From contig JADNRZ010000009.1 in NCBI GenBank assembly GCA_015501605.1, positions 620,001-684,000 of the forward strand: a stretch of DNA of 64,000 nucleotides. Reading direction: 5' to 3'. Each line of letters starts with the position of its first letter. Positions within the stretch are counted from its first letter, which is position 1. The notes beneath the pieces are model-generated. The model was not told the DNA's origin. It worked only from the letters and a program-made list of their open reading frames with translations, and searched no databases. The position numbers and the translations under genes were made by a program. This DNA is from Panaeolus papilionaceus (lineage: Eukaryota > Basidiomycota > Agaricomycetes > Agaricales). Shown piece by piece: positions 1-12,348 of this stretch.

Positions 1-679
1 GCCATTCTAGAAAACTCAACATTGTTTGTTGAGCCTTATGTTCGTATTCCCTACAGTATGCGTCATTACTTTGACTAATGGAACCCCTATAATAGCTTCA
101 TCAAATCCTCCCTCCCATCCTCTCCATCCTGCTGCACTCATCACTCCCACCAACACACGCCGCCCAACTGCGCACATCATCAGCTCACACCCTATCCAAG
201 CTTCTAACGCAACACTCGACGACATACCCCTCTCTCTCGCCACGTATTATGAAAACCCTCCTACTCGCACTGATTTCACCAGGAAAGAGCTTTGGCACAA
301 GAGAAGGAGCTATTCGTGGCCTAATCAGTGTTGGAAAGGAAGCCGTTAGGAAAGGTCTGGTTGAAGGAGGTGGCGCGAAGGTGGTTGGCTCAGAATGTGC
401 CAGCGCAGGGAGATCTGCTGTCGGACTCTCGAAATCCGTCATGGTAAATTCTTTTATCTCCTCACCTGAGCACACACACAACGCTCACGCCCATTATAGG
501 AGGCTCTAAATGTTTTGAAGCCGCAAGGCAGCGATATGACATATCCTCTAAATCCAGGCAATGCAACAGACATCGAGACGATGGAAAGACTTCATGAAAC
601 TATAGGTCCTTTCTTTGCTGCAAGGGTACAAGATGACGCTGCGTGGTCAAGGGAGATTCTGGGCGAGATAATGTCATGA
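1..679 (+). CDS. TAF6: TAF6, TFIID/SAGA subunit, C-terminal HEAT-repeat part (5' end outside window)
   Basis: TAF6 is a histone-fold subunit of TFIID (and SAGA-type complexes) in the nucleus. Only the 3' part is here. Exons read as 11-39, 96-443 and 500-679; bases 1-10 look like the tail of an intron. The joined frame gives LFVEPYLHQILPPILSILL, followed by SPRIMKTLLLALISP and a run of Gly/Ala/Val-rich helices, matching the TAF6 C-terminal HEAT domain (compare EPYLHQL and LQPRVTRTLLKALL of the family). Both introns are short GT-AG introns (56 nt each), the first with a CTAAT branch-point-like element. The protein ends EILGEIMS before TGA at 677-679. The histone-fold half must lie upstream. The gene is convergent with the minus-strand gene that follows; only about 240 bases separate the two stop codons. 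Confidence 0.94.
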
Positions 680-919
680 TTATCGTCCAGACTTATTTGA
701 GGTTACTTGTCGGCCATGTTTTCTTCTTTCTTTTCCTTTCGTCCTCGCTTTGCTGATATCATGCATTTTTGAACAATGAATGTTGTGTAGATATATTTGT
801 ACGGTTACGGAATCCATGATAGTACCTATGTGTTCATTCTGGTTTGAGAGAGACAGTGTCATCGAAATCATGAAAAATGGACCTCATTTATTTAGCTATG
901 CTTCGAGAACGCGATAAAC

Positions 920-3900
920 CTAAGGGGTGGAATTAGCAAGTGACACTATGAGCAAAGCACTCAAACGGACCTTCACAGTTCCACTCTTCAAATCTTCCAA
1001 TTTATAGCTGACATTTTCCACGGTCTGTAAATGTATGATTAGATTTGAAATAACGGATACGCATTGAAGTCTGACTGACCTGTTGACCAACATGCTGATT
1101 AGCTTGAAGCACCTTCATCTTCATCTTCTTCACCTCAAACTCGCCAACAACACCGAGGAACACTTCCCCGCTCCCTCCAACTTCCTTATGGTAAATCTGC
1201 AAACCCTTGTGACCCTTGAACTTGCCGTCCTGAATTTCTACAATATCACCAGGCATAATATCGCTGACCCTCTTTTGCACGGACGCGCCACTTTGCTGGT
1301 AAATCAGATAACCATAGCTTTGGCCCTCAAGCGCAGCAGGAGCAACGTTGGGGACACCAGAAAGAGCAGCGTGAACGAAACCGGCAAAGCTTCCATCTCC
1401 GATCAAGGAACGCTTGGATTTTTCGAAAAGTGTGGTTGCAGCTTCACAAACCTGAACACCAACCCGACCCCAGATGACAATCAACTCGTCCGAGGACAGC
1501 TGTTGTACAACGTCTGCTGAGCCCAACGTGGACGATTTACGGGCAGGTGGGGGCTGGGGAATTGTATTGCCACTTGCTTCTGCAGTATTGGACAGCTCAC
1601 CTGCATCGGTCCACGACATTGACAAGTCATTGCCACCCGCGAAATCGAGGGACGAGGTGGGGATGGATGGAAGCTCCCATTGTGAAGAGATGCTATCTGC
1701 TGGATTAGGAGCTGGGGCCACTGGGACCTGTGGGGTAGAACGAGAAGGAGGTGGACGAGAAGGGCGTGCAGGGGGTGGTGGTGGCATTTCTCCTTCCTCA
1801 GCGTCTTGCGCCTCACCCTCCTCCACCATGACATACTCAGAAGGTGGTTGATAGGTCTGGTTGGCTGGCTCATTGCTGGCCGATGAACCGGTAGTTTGAA
1901 CACTGTTCCGACGAGTGAATGACGATACACTAGGGACAGGTGGTCGTGAAGAGGGTCTTGCAGGTGGTGGTGGTGGCGGGCTTGCTGGAGGAGAAGCAGG
2001 TATCTCGGTCGACTCACGTCTGTGGGCTCCTCGGTTTACTCGTGAGGGAGGGGGAGGTGGCACTTCTTCAAAGACCTGGGATTCTGCCAAGTCTTCATAG
2101 TTGACCTCCTCAATCTCACTCTCTTCAGCCTCAACTTTGACACCATCTTCAGAGGCAGCAGCGCTTTCGTACTCAGACTCATCATCGGCAGGAGGAGCAG
2201 GAGGTGGAGGTGGCCTTGCAGGTGGAACTGCTCTCGCAGGTGGTGCGGGTGGGCTCGACACCTCGGGAACTTGATCGTCCGTCAGGACACGAGATTTAAC
2301 AGGGGGTCTTCCCATCGGCATCATCCCAATTCGCATTCCACCCATACCCATCAGCTTAGCAGCAATACGTTCCTTCCTCGCCCTCTCCTCCTCCTCTTCC
2401 GTCAGCTCTGTAGGTTGCTCCTCTGCTGCTTCTTGGCTACTTTCAGCAGCGGGCTGCTCCTCGACGTCTTGAGTTGGTCGACGAACAGGGGGAGGAGGGC
2501 GACTGGGAGGTGCGCCACCAAATTTAATGCCTCCCAATTTTGCCATTCTCTCTGCGATGGTCCTGCGACGAGCCTGCTCATCATCTTCTTCGTCTTCCTG
2601 TGCTTGCTCAGGTTCGCTTGCAACGGGAGGAGGAGGAGGCACAGACGAACGGCGGGGTGGAGGTGGGCTCGCTGCCGCCTGTCGAGGTGGGGGAGGTGGC
2701 CTGGATGCTGGGTTAGGTGGAGGTGGTGACATGGGGAGAGGGGTAGATGCTGCAAGCGCTGTCTGACTCTGGGCAGCCGCAGCTTCTCTTAAATTCTGAT
2801 GAGAGCCTTGACGGCTTGGGCTGTGGAAGAAGGGGTCAATGGGGTCTACAAAAATGGAGAGTTAGTTGAGAAGAACCACTGAAAACACATGTTACCTTAC
2901 CTCCTTCACTTTCATCCAAGATCTCCTCCGACTCTACAGACACTGAGGGGGTAATGCGAGTTGTGGGGGATGGTGGAGTGGAATCATCATCATCAAGGCT
3001 ATCAGACACAGACAAAGTGGAAGAGACATCTGGCTGATGATCATGAGGAGGAGGATGAGAAGGTGGTAGTGGTGGAACAAGACGTGGGGGAGGCAAATGC
3101 AAGCCAGCCAGGTGTCGCGGGGGAATAGGCAACGGTTGACCATCATGATCCGACTCAGTCTCAGAGTACTCTGATCTAGGACTCCTAGGAGAGTCGATAA
3201 CACCTGCTCTGGCAGCGATTACCGCTGCAGCATTCTCTCGTGCTCGATGCATCTCCATAGACCTCCCTTGCGGCGGCACAGGAATAGGAGCAATATCGCT
3301 TTCTGAACCGTTGCCGTCCGCGTCGTCGTCATCCTGAAGATATCTTAAGCCAGGATGGTCAAGAATCTGAGAACGCTGGCCGGTAGGTGGAAGAATGAAC
3401 AGATGAGACGCGGTCATGCTCTCATTCATCTCTTCATCGGATTCTTGTTCGTCATAGTCATCGCGTTCCTCAGGTGTTTGAGGGACGAATCTGCGCGGGG
3501 GTAGTTGCGTTGGTCTGGCCGGTGGTAGTGGGGCTATTTCGCTGTCCTCCTCAGAAGTAGCGGGGTTGGCAAGGGGTATTGACCTAGGCGGAGCGGGTGT
3601 TGCCGCTTCTTCATAAGGTTCCTCGTCCTCGTCCTCCTCTTCTTGAGGATCTCTGGAAGGTAAAGAAGGGGGTGAAGTTGGGATTTGCGCTGTCTCTTTC
3701 ACGTGGGTCGGTTGCAAAGATGACACTTGATGTGGCAGCTCAGGTTGCCTTTCATCTCCCGTATCAGGAGACACAGCGCGGCCTTCGTCTTCGTAGTATT
3801 CAGATTCTATATAATAAAAAGGGGGGGGAGGGGGGAAGAAAGAATCAATACATATTTACATTGTTGTGGAGATACACAATAGAAGTAAAAAAATATTAAT

Positions 3901-5915
3901 ATTTACCATCTGAATCCTCCTCTTCTTCCTTCTGCTCGATCTGGGAAGAAGCTGAAGCCGCCGGCTGAGGAGGCGAAATTGGAAGAGGCACGGAAACAGG
4001 AGCCATAGGAGGGCTGGTTGGGGCTAATTCTGGAGAGGATACAGCAGCCAGTGGTGGCGAAGTAGGGGGGCTCTTAATGGGCGGGGGAGAATGGACTGGT
4101 GGGGGTCCAAACGGATTTACTCCTCCCATCTTAGCAAGGCGCTCGGCGATTCTCCTCTTGCGAGCAGCTTCCTCTTCTTCTTCGTTATCTTCCTCCTGTG
4201 CCTCCGGTTCTTCAACCTTATCATCTCGAGTTGCCTCAACTTCAGTGCTGGGAACTTCCAGTTCTTCCAACGTTGTTTCGTCCATGTCCTCATCATCGGG
4301 TGCATTTTGCACGGGAGAAGGCTTACTCTCAACAACGACGGGCTCTGCCTCAGCGGGCTTCGACACGGGTTCAGGTAAAGGGCTACGTTCTTCCTCATGA
4401 GCCTGTGTGTGTTCCACCTCCATCTCATCCTCATCAGAAATCACCTTTTCTGGTGTCTTGTCAGTATCGGTTTCAGCTGGTAATTTCTCCTCAGGCGACA
4501 CCGAGCGCTCCTCCTCATCGATCGACTCAGACTGGACTTTGACTGGTTCCTCGACTGATGCTTCTGGTTCCTTATGTTCGGACGTGGCTGTTTGGGCCTC
4601 TTCAACTTCCGTTACTGTTGTAGGCTGCGCATCCACGTCCATGGATTCCTCTGGAACTTCAGGAGGGGGTGCAGCAGGCTTGGCAGGCTTCTTGCGAGGT
4701 GGGCCAGCACGCCTTGGTACAGTCGGGACTGGCATCGAGGTTGGAACCCGTGGCGCAGGAGATTCGCTGACTTCAGGCGAATGTGTAGAAACGTTGGCTG
4801 AGCTCTTGCGGCTTGGCGTTGGAAGTCCTGTATCCGCACTAGAATAAGAGACTTGACTATGTAGACAGGCAGAAATAAAATTACCAGAAGGAACAACGGG
4901 GGCTTTCTCCTCTTCAGTTGACTGAGTGGTCTCGATTGAAGCAGCTGCATAATTGAGTAGGAATGAGTCACACGCTTAGAGAGCTGAGAAGCGACATATA
5001 CATACGTTCTTCAGCTAGAGCGGGAGTTTCTTCCTCCATAGGTTTAATTTCGGGAGATTTCACTGGTTCAGGTGACACGATAGGTTCAGGAGATTTGATA
5101 AGTTCAGGAGATGTGGCTGGTTCAGGGGACTTGGCCGACTCAGGTTTCACAGGTCGTTTGTCCTCTTCGTGAATCGAAGTAGATTTCTTGGGTGGGGGAG
5201 GAGGTTTCTTCCCAATAATAGGCGGAGCCATTCCAAGACGCGCACCACCTAAACGAGCCATTCGCGCCGCGATGGCAGCACGCCGTTGTCGCTCTTCTTC
5301 CTCAGGGTCAACAGGTGCCTCCTGTTCATCCTCACCAGCAGGTGGAGCAGGTGCCTCGCTGGCAGTTTCAGCCTCAGCATCACCCCCAGTCGAAGCTCTC
5401 TCGACTGATTCTGGAGACTTGGCCACAGTAGGGGGAGAGATGGTCCTCTCTACTGCCGCAGCAATATCTGCTGTAGCCGATGATCCAGAGCCGGTGTGAT
5501 CATCGTCATCGATAGGGGGTGCAACGGTCGGAGGTGGTTTCCATTTAGGCTTCTCTAGAGGTGGTTTTGGAGCAACAGGAGGGGGAGCACCAAACGCGCC
5601 TTTGCCTTGTAATGCAGCCATACGCTCCTTCAGACTGGCACCCTTCGTAATGCTCTCCTTGGCATCCGATGCAGACATTGCTCCTGTCCTCGACGAGCCA
5701 GATGCTGCTGCTGTCGATGAAGCACTTGCATTGGCCGATGGTGAACTTGGGGGTGAAGGAGGTTTGGGCTTCCACGTCGAGAATCCAGCTGGCTTTGGCC
5801 TAGGCGGCGGTGGTGCGGGGGCAGATGAAGCTGATGTTGCTGATTTCTCAAATGCAGCGATCCTGTCGCGTAAAGAGCCAACCTTTGGCTTTGGTGGTGG
5901 AGATTGGTCTGACAT
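920..5915 (-). CDS. Bbc1/Aim3-like proline-rich cortical actin-patch protein
   Basis: Six exons: 5915-5006, 4944-4885, 4827-3907, 3806-2901, 2845-1080 and 1024-920, giving about 1,555 residues. The phases agree at every junction. Most of the protein is disordered, with dozens of PPPP, PPARP and PPKP stretches (SH3 ligands) separated by Glu/Asp/Ser-rich linkers. The last about 150 residues of exon 5 form a folded block (ELIVIWGRVGVQVCEAA, then GYLIYQQSG and PGDIVEIQDGKFKGHKG) that matches the conserved C-terminal domain of yeast Bbc1/Aim3 relatives, which act at endocytic actin patches as SH3-linked regulators of Las17 and type I myosin. Unlike yeast Bbc1, no SH3 domain is visible at the N-terminus, which instead begins MSDQSPPPKPKVGSLRDRIA. 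Six copies of a short RxxIAxRMAxLGG-type module are spread along the chain. The last exon could instead splice once more at about 960 and end in SLSRSIAK; I cannot decide between the two ends. Confidence 0.83.
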
Positions 5916-6146
5916 TATTCAATAATCTTTGTTCGTTCGTCGTTTGTCGTCGTTGTTGTCGTCGTCAATGATGGTTGGGAGCAGAGCTCTGCTGCTGGCT
6001 GATGATCTGAAACCGAGTCCCATCCCCTCATATTAGTACTTCCCACGCTCAGTTCATAACTGCATCCTCGTCCAGCTTTTTAGGGGCTATTGTTCTTATA
6101 CTCGTACAGACAGCGTATCACTAATTAGAGGGAGTGGTTACACCTA

Positions 6147-7715
6147 TTAGCCTACTACTTTCTTGTCTTCCTTTAGCCTGCGCATCCAGAATGGACCTCA
6201 ATGTAAGAAAAGTAATCAATACAGTCGTTCTTCACTGAGCATGATTGCGTGATGTACTAACCTACAGGGTCATCATCCTCATGGAAGATGGTCGTCCACG
6301 AGCCTAAAATACCAAAGAAGGAGCGCTGGCCGCCGACTTGAATACCTTCAGAGCTAAAATTATGTTAACCGTCAATTTAGATCTTCAAAAATCTTCAGAT
6401 TTCTTGACTCACCTCCATATCGCATTCCCCAGATCCCCAGATACCTAGCATTTTAATCAGAACTTACTGAGCAGACATGAAACAAGAGAGACAAAGTTGA
6501 AGCGTACAAAATGCCATTGAATCTGATTATCCGGCGTCATCTGAACTTTTCCAGTCATCGTTGAGCTGGAAGGCTCTTGCATTTCACCAAAGAAATGGAT
6601 GATAGGTTTTGTCGGGTGCTTGGGATCATGTTCCATCCTCGTAACCGATAGATTGACATCCAGCCACCTGAAGACTTCCCGGAAATTTGGGCTTTCGAAC
6701 ATGGACTCGTCCAACTCTTCGTCCTAAAATATGCAACGACTCGTAAGACCGCGTTCCAATTTCCATCGAATTACAAACCTCTGCTTGGTTATTGAATTCT
6801 ACAACCGTCGCGTAAATAAGATTCAAAAAATAACTTCTAAAATTCAGACGTACCCATCAATTCTCGATGGTCGCAGAAACAAAACGCGACCTGCCACTTT
6901 CCCGTAACTCCAGCCCAATCCTTCTCCTCCTCCGGACTATCGGGCAGAACAATCTGCGTAAACGGCAGCGTCATCGGGAAAATAGCAAACATGAAATCCT
7001 GGTTCTCTCGAAGGTCCACCACATGCATCGAAACAACATGATGTATCGCCTGCATATGCACCCAATTCACCGTCCCATTGAGCATAAACGGCCCATACTC
7101 CGTCTCCGGTCGATAGTGTCGCATATTGTACACGTACGCTCTGGATTTCGCGTGTGCGGGGTTGGTAACGTCATTCTTCGTTAATCCATAATAGCAATGC
7201 AGCCTCGCCAACATCTGCTTTTCCGCAAACGTGAGATCCTCCAGCGCTTCGAGTGTGTCCAAAAATCCCTCGTGTCCCAACTGTGCCGCCACCCACAATA
7301 GATTGTTAGATATATCCGATGCCCCATTTCCCTCTCTATGATCATCCGACGGCGTCGTAGCAGACCACGCGGGTACATAACACACCAACGACAATAGGGT
7401 CTGCAGGATACTTTCCAATTCGCCTTTACGCAGCAGGTTGGGGTTTTCAATTATAGATCTCGCTCGAACGACACGCTGAAGTTCCATTCTCCACGGTATT
7501 GGCTGCGGTTTCGGGCATCCATCTTGAGACACGCAATTGCGTGGGTCGTCTAGCGGTTGAGAAAGGTATAGCGCTCTCCACAGTTTGGAGTCCTTCGACA
7601 GGTAGATAACTGATCGAAGGGTGGTACAGGTTTGTGCGACCTGCGCGACGTCGATTGGGTCACAGATGACAAGAATCTCTTCGACCAGTTCGGTAGGCAG
7701 ATCCGTGATATGCAT
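6147..7715 (-). CDS. F-box domain protein, Agaricomycete type
   Basis: Starts at 7715 with MHITDLPTELVEEILVICD, a typical F-box helix 1 and 2, continuing to about residue 45 (DVAQVAQTCTTLRSVIY). F-box proteins link substrates to Skp1 in SCF ubiquitin ligases. The rest follows an F-box family common in mushroom genomes, with motifs YVYNMRHY, NWVHMQAIHHVVSMHVVD, FPMTLPFTQIVLP, WAGVTGKWQVAFCFCDHR and, near the end, EGIQVGGQRS and LGSWTTIFHEDDDPVGPFW. Six exons; exon 2 (6779-6798) is only 20 nt and is needed to join MG to EFNNQAE. The joined frame is open and conserved up to the stop at 6147-6149. The substrate is unknown. Its 5' end faces a roughly 0.9 kb gap that must hold the promoter. Confidence 0.85.
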
Positions 7716-8599
7716 GTCCGTATGTAAACTAAGCGGCGAAGGTGGTGGAAATGGTGAAAGAAACGACAGTGTTTCGATGGCGCAACTGCTGCGTGAACTA
7801 TAATGAATCTTGTAGTCAGCAGACTCTAGCTGGGGTGTGAGAGTTGTCGGCCCGAGATGGACTCTGACCTGACGTTATCTCACCGGCAAATGAACGATTG
7901 ACGATGACAAATAACAATTTGCATCAAAAAAAAACTCAGAAACGCCCAAACGATTCAAGTGCAAAATAAATCGATTTATATTTACGAACAACCTGGATAA
8001 AAACTATATCGCTGGGCACTAGTGATTTCGTGTGTTATACTAGTGATACAGAGTACTACAAAACTATTGGATGCGTGTGCTAAGATTGAATCAAAAAAAA
8101 TGCTAGTAAACCTATGTCGATCGATGTATGGACAATGCGGAGGGGTTGTTGTTGCGTGTGGTTGGGTTCAATGAATGGTTAGGGGAACGATGTGTATGTG
8201 ATGAAAAAGAAAAAAACGACTTCTAAGAAGGGATAAAAACTATAGCTACAAATGTTGATCACTCAGTCTGAAGAGACGAATAGAATGTGATAGAGAGAGA
8301 TAGAGCGCAGATGTCCGACTTGATTTCCCTAAAATATACCGAAGAAAATGACAGTCTTGTGTCGTGAATGACAAGATATTCCTGCCGTACGTGAGCTAGC
8401 GTAAAAAAAAAGAAAATATTAAAAAAAAGTTAAGGTCGTAAGTGGCAATGCAGATACGTGTGTCGATGCACAGCAGGCAGAGACCGTGGTTTTTTTTTTT
8501 TGCAAGAATAAATAAGCCCAGCTCCGACAGAATTGAAAGGGATCAAACATCTGCATTTCGATCTGAGAGATTGTCAAGTGAATTGTCACTCGTCATCAA
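7716..8599. other. Intergenic region: F-box promoter and YTH 3' flank
   Basis: No credible gene is seen. The side next to 7716 must hold the F-box gene promoter, and the side near 8599 the 3' untranslated part of the YTH gene. Several A runs (around 7926, 8094, 8404 and 8424) and a T run near 8490 are present. Short open frames here have no recognisable composition. Confidence 0.5.
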
Positions 8600-11285
8600 T
8601 CAGTTGGGGGGTTGTGCGGAGCCGGACGCCTGAGGTTGCTTCGATGCTTTCTTGCCGACGGGCGGCTTACCAGATCCAGTTCCACCTGGCAGGGGCACCG
8701 TAAGGTCGGCCAGTTTTTCCCATTCCTCCAACAGTCGATGACCAACTGAGGGCTCTAGTTCAGTCCCGTCTCTAGAAACCTTGACCTCTCGGTCATGGTT
8801 CCAGGGGTTCCGAAGGTGTCGAGCTCGGTGGAATGGAAGTCGATTCGTGGAAATCCATTCGACGGAAAAACAATCGCCCCAACCTTCCTGGCGACTCTGT
8901 CCCTGCAGCTGCTCCTCCGCAATGTCAGGTTCTGGGGAGCCACTGTCCACCACGACTTGTGACTCTGAAGTAGACTTCGTCCCCTGGTTCCGGCGCATAG
9001 CCCTCAGCGGCGCTGATCTGTCCAACTCGAACTTGGACCTGGACTGTTCCTGCCGACCATCTAAAAAGTGATGGCGCGGATCGAGACTGTACGTCGCACC
9101 TGGGGTTTCGATGGTAGGCAGATGGTAGCGTTTACCCAGCAATGGCGGGGCAGATTCGTATTGTTTGGCCCTTTGACTACGAGAATCCAGGGGGGCAATA
9201 GACGAAGGAGATTGAAGGGGCAAGGGCGAAGTGTCGACTTGTCTACCGTCACTGACTAAAAACGCTGCGCCCCTGGATGAAGGGGGGTTGGATCGAGAAC
9301 CGGCCGAGGAGTCTGACCGACGAGAAGCCCAGGCTACCGTTTGCTCGCCTCGACGCACAGGCCCTGTCATCCTGTCCAACAAGAGTCAGATTCGATCAAG
9401 TTTGCAAGCCTACGAATAGCCTACCTAGCATATCCGTAGAACTCGCCGCTTTTGTTCACACTGAAAATGAGAAAGACATCCTTGCTCGTTCGATAGGCTT
9501 GATCTAAAATCCCTTCGTTGTGTTTTTGTGTTGCCCAAACACCCCGCTCGACGCTCAGATCCAAATCGTCCTACCGAGAACGGTCAGCAAAACAGATTGT
9601 AGCCGAATATTCTTGGTACCTACCTGTGAGAGCGATTTGAGGATAAAGTAGCGTTTCGGGAAATAGCGAACAAGGAAGCTCGAATTGCTCGAAGTAAAGG
9701 AGCCAGAACCACTGGATTGCTTTTCGGGTGGGTGGCCATCTTCGTCACTGGACAAAGAAACATTCGAGACGGCGGATGTAAGCTGCTCGGTGGAAGAGGA
9801 TAAAGATGGATCGTCGGAAGACACCCCATGATGATCGTTGAATGACTCTCTTCCTTTCTCCTTTTGCTGCTTCACCCAACGCGTGTGCATCCCCATCCCA
9901 CGTTGTCCTCCAACACCAGCCTTGAGATCGTCATCCTTTTTCCTGACGCGGCAAACCATCCTAGGGCACCGAGGGTCGTGGCCGCGAAGAGGTACACCAT
10001 TAAATCGACCAATCGCCGCCAATAACGTTACTTCCGTGTCGTAATTGACAAACGCACAGCTTGAACGCGAAATGAGAAAAATGGAGATTACTCCACTATG
10101 GTACGCGACAGAAGACGAGTCGCCGGGTGGCAGATTAAAAAACTTCCATAGTTCGTCGTGCGTGGCATCTGAGGGAACGTTCCCGGCCCACATTACCCAT
10201 TCGGAGCGGTGGGCAGGGGGATTGGGGTGGTAGGGTCGTCGCATAACGGCCTTGTCGCCAGGGGGAATTTGTTCGCTGCTAGAGGAAACACTGGGAGAGC
10301 TGTGTGAGCGATAACCAACATGTTGGCCTTGGCTAGAAACCTGGTGGCCGTCTGGTGGTGAAGGCGTTTGTGGAAAGTGGGGATGATATGTAGGGTTCGG
10401 GGGCATCGAATACGGCGGTGTTGGGCGTTGTTGATTAGAACTTTGAACGGGAAATCGAGAATTTGAGCGACCCATTTGTGCAAAGTGAACCGGGAAATGA
10501 TTCTGATACGACGGGTTGTTTTCGTATTGCTGAGGGGATGGCATCGTTGAAGGGTTGGGAAGGAAGAACCACGTGCCTTGTGGCTCTGATTCTGTCGACT
10601 GGGGGTAACCTCTAGGAAAGGAGGACGGAGGGTACCTCGCGGGATACATTGCCGAAGGGTATGGATAAGGGGACGTGGATGGGTAACCCATAGTCTGATA
10701 CGAGCCTGGGCCAATGTACGCCCCAGATATGGTCGCCCCTTGCTGTTGGTTTGTCAATAGATGAGGCGATGAACCATGCGGCTGTGTGTTTGGGGAGGGG
10801 GATGCGTACATTGAAGGGCTACGGGAACCAGAATAGGCAGAGACGGAGGAAGAAGCATGGTCGACAGTAGAAGGTGGTGGGTACTGGTACATTGGAGTGG
10901 ATTGCATCATAGACGGATAGTTTCCATGTATGTTTCGGGGATGATCCATGGAGGGATGGAAGGTCGGGGAGTAGACGTATGGGGGAGAATGTGACATGGG
11001 GATCGAACCAGGAGGAGTTGACAACGTGTATTGGGTCAAAAGGTCTGGTCGATGGGTGTATGGCACGCTCGTAGGAGTGTTATACGAAGATGGGGGACCT
11101 TGGAAGGGCGTGAGATGACGATTATCGGTTGTTTGAGGTGGGGATGCAGGATAGCCATGTGCCGGAGGTGATTGAGGGGCACGCACCGTAGAAGATCGCG
11201 TGTGATTGACTGCTTGGGAACGGGAGCGTCTACGAGTTGGTCCAGGCCGAGATGAATCACCTTGGGATTGGTCTGGCGTCTCCAT
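8600..11285 (-). CDS. RRM and YTH domain RNA-binding protein (putative m6A reader)
   Basis: Three coding exons read 11285-9624, 9570-9425 and 9371-8600, in phase, giving 859 residues from the ATG at 11285. Residues 1 to about 360 are Pro/Ser/Tyr/Gln-rich and disordered. Next comes an RRM with RNP2 (VMWAGNVP) and RNP1 (SSCAFVNY). A YTH domain follows: RYFILKSLSQ joins across the intron to DDLDLSVERGVWATQKHNE, with VFLIFSVNKSGEFYGYARM and later DCFSVEWI and RHLRNPWNHDREVKVSRDG. The Trp of GVWATQ is the expected first cage residue; YTH domains bind N6-methyladenosine or DSR motifs in nuclear or cytoplasmic RNA. A long low-complexity insert of about 140 residues splits the YTH fold. The true start may lie upstream: the frame stays open past 11363 and can be spliced at about 11400 to an exon near 11475-11520, so the N-terminus is uncertain. 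Confidence 0.9.
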
Positions 11286-12348
11286 ACTTGCATGAATAGC
11301 CACAGTATTTTGAGGAATGGAATTATTGTGACCGGTAGAAGGCGGTGATTGCACAGAAATCAAAGTAGGGGTCGTGATATTTTCGTTATCATCCGACCCA
11401 GCTGGAACGAAGAAATATGAACACCATGTGCATTTCCCTGGAAAATGCTAGAAACGTTGAGCAACAAGGCGTACCTGAGAAGGTTGGAGAAAACCCGGAA
11501 GATGAAAAAATGACGCCTATAAAATAAAGTAAGAATTCGTCATAATAGAGAAAGTGGTTTCAAAGGAGAGAATGAGCGACTAGCGGAGAGCAGGTTAACC
11601 GCCACTCGAAGGTGGTCTAGGTTAAGGACTGGTATGTCGGACTAGACGCGCCGCCAACATTTTTTCCAAACGCAAATATGAGTCACGTGATACAGACCCT
11701 GAGTGGTAGGAGATGGAATAATTTGCGAGAAATAACCCCCTGAAGAGGGTCTATCCAACCGAGGATTGGGTTGTAATCTGACCTGAGACTCTACCATGAT
11801 TGTTATTTATTTATTAAATATACCTGAGAGATATGATAAATGAGTTGGAGTCGAGGTATGAAATGAACCGATATTCTCGTACCTGCACGGTATGATCACC
11901 AGTTGAACGAAATGTGGGGCCGGGATGGGATGATAGATTGCTGGTTTAAGTATGTCGCTTTAATGATTAAATGAGGGGGGTTGATAACTGGAGAAATATA
12001 GAATGACTGGTGTGGAGGGGGTAGTTAAACCTGTTTAACGTGGGAATAATGACATCATCGCATCAGGCATATAGACACCTCGTATTTTGATGTTCTGTTG
12101 GAGTGGGTCGCCCGGGTTTGATAATGCGAAAAATCAGGCGATGTGCAGAGGAATGTCAAAGGAAGCCTCACCTCTGGATAATTACTGCCGAGGTCCCAGA
12201 TCTAAGGTAAGTAAGATGAAATTGCACAAAATAAGCAGTGACCGACATGGACACAACAACCTATTTGGGCAAGTTCACCGCATTTCTTTGCGCATAGCAT
12301 CTTGAACCTAGTTTGGTTAAACAATGTGGCGGGGTTGCATCGATGAAT
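11286..12348. other. 5' region of the YTH gene, no firm gene
   Basis: The YTH frame continues open upstream of 11285 and joins by a good acceptor and donor to a small exon at about 11475-11519, so part of this stretch is probably 5' coding sequence or leader of that gene. The rest shows no recognised coding or RNA element. Confidence 0.45.
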
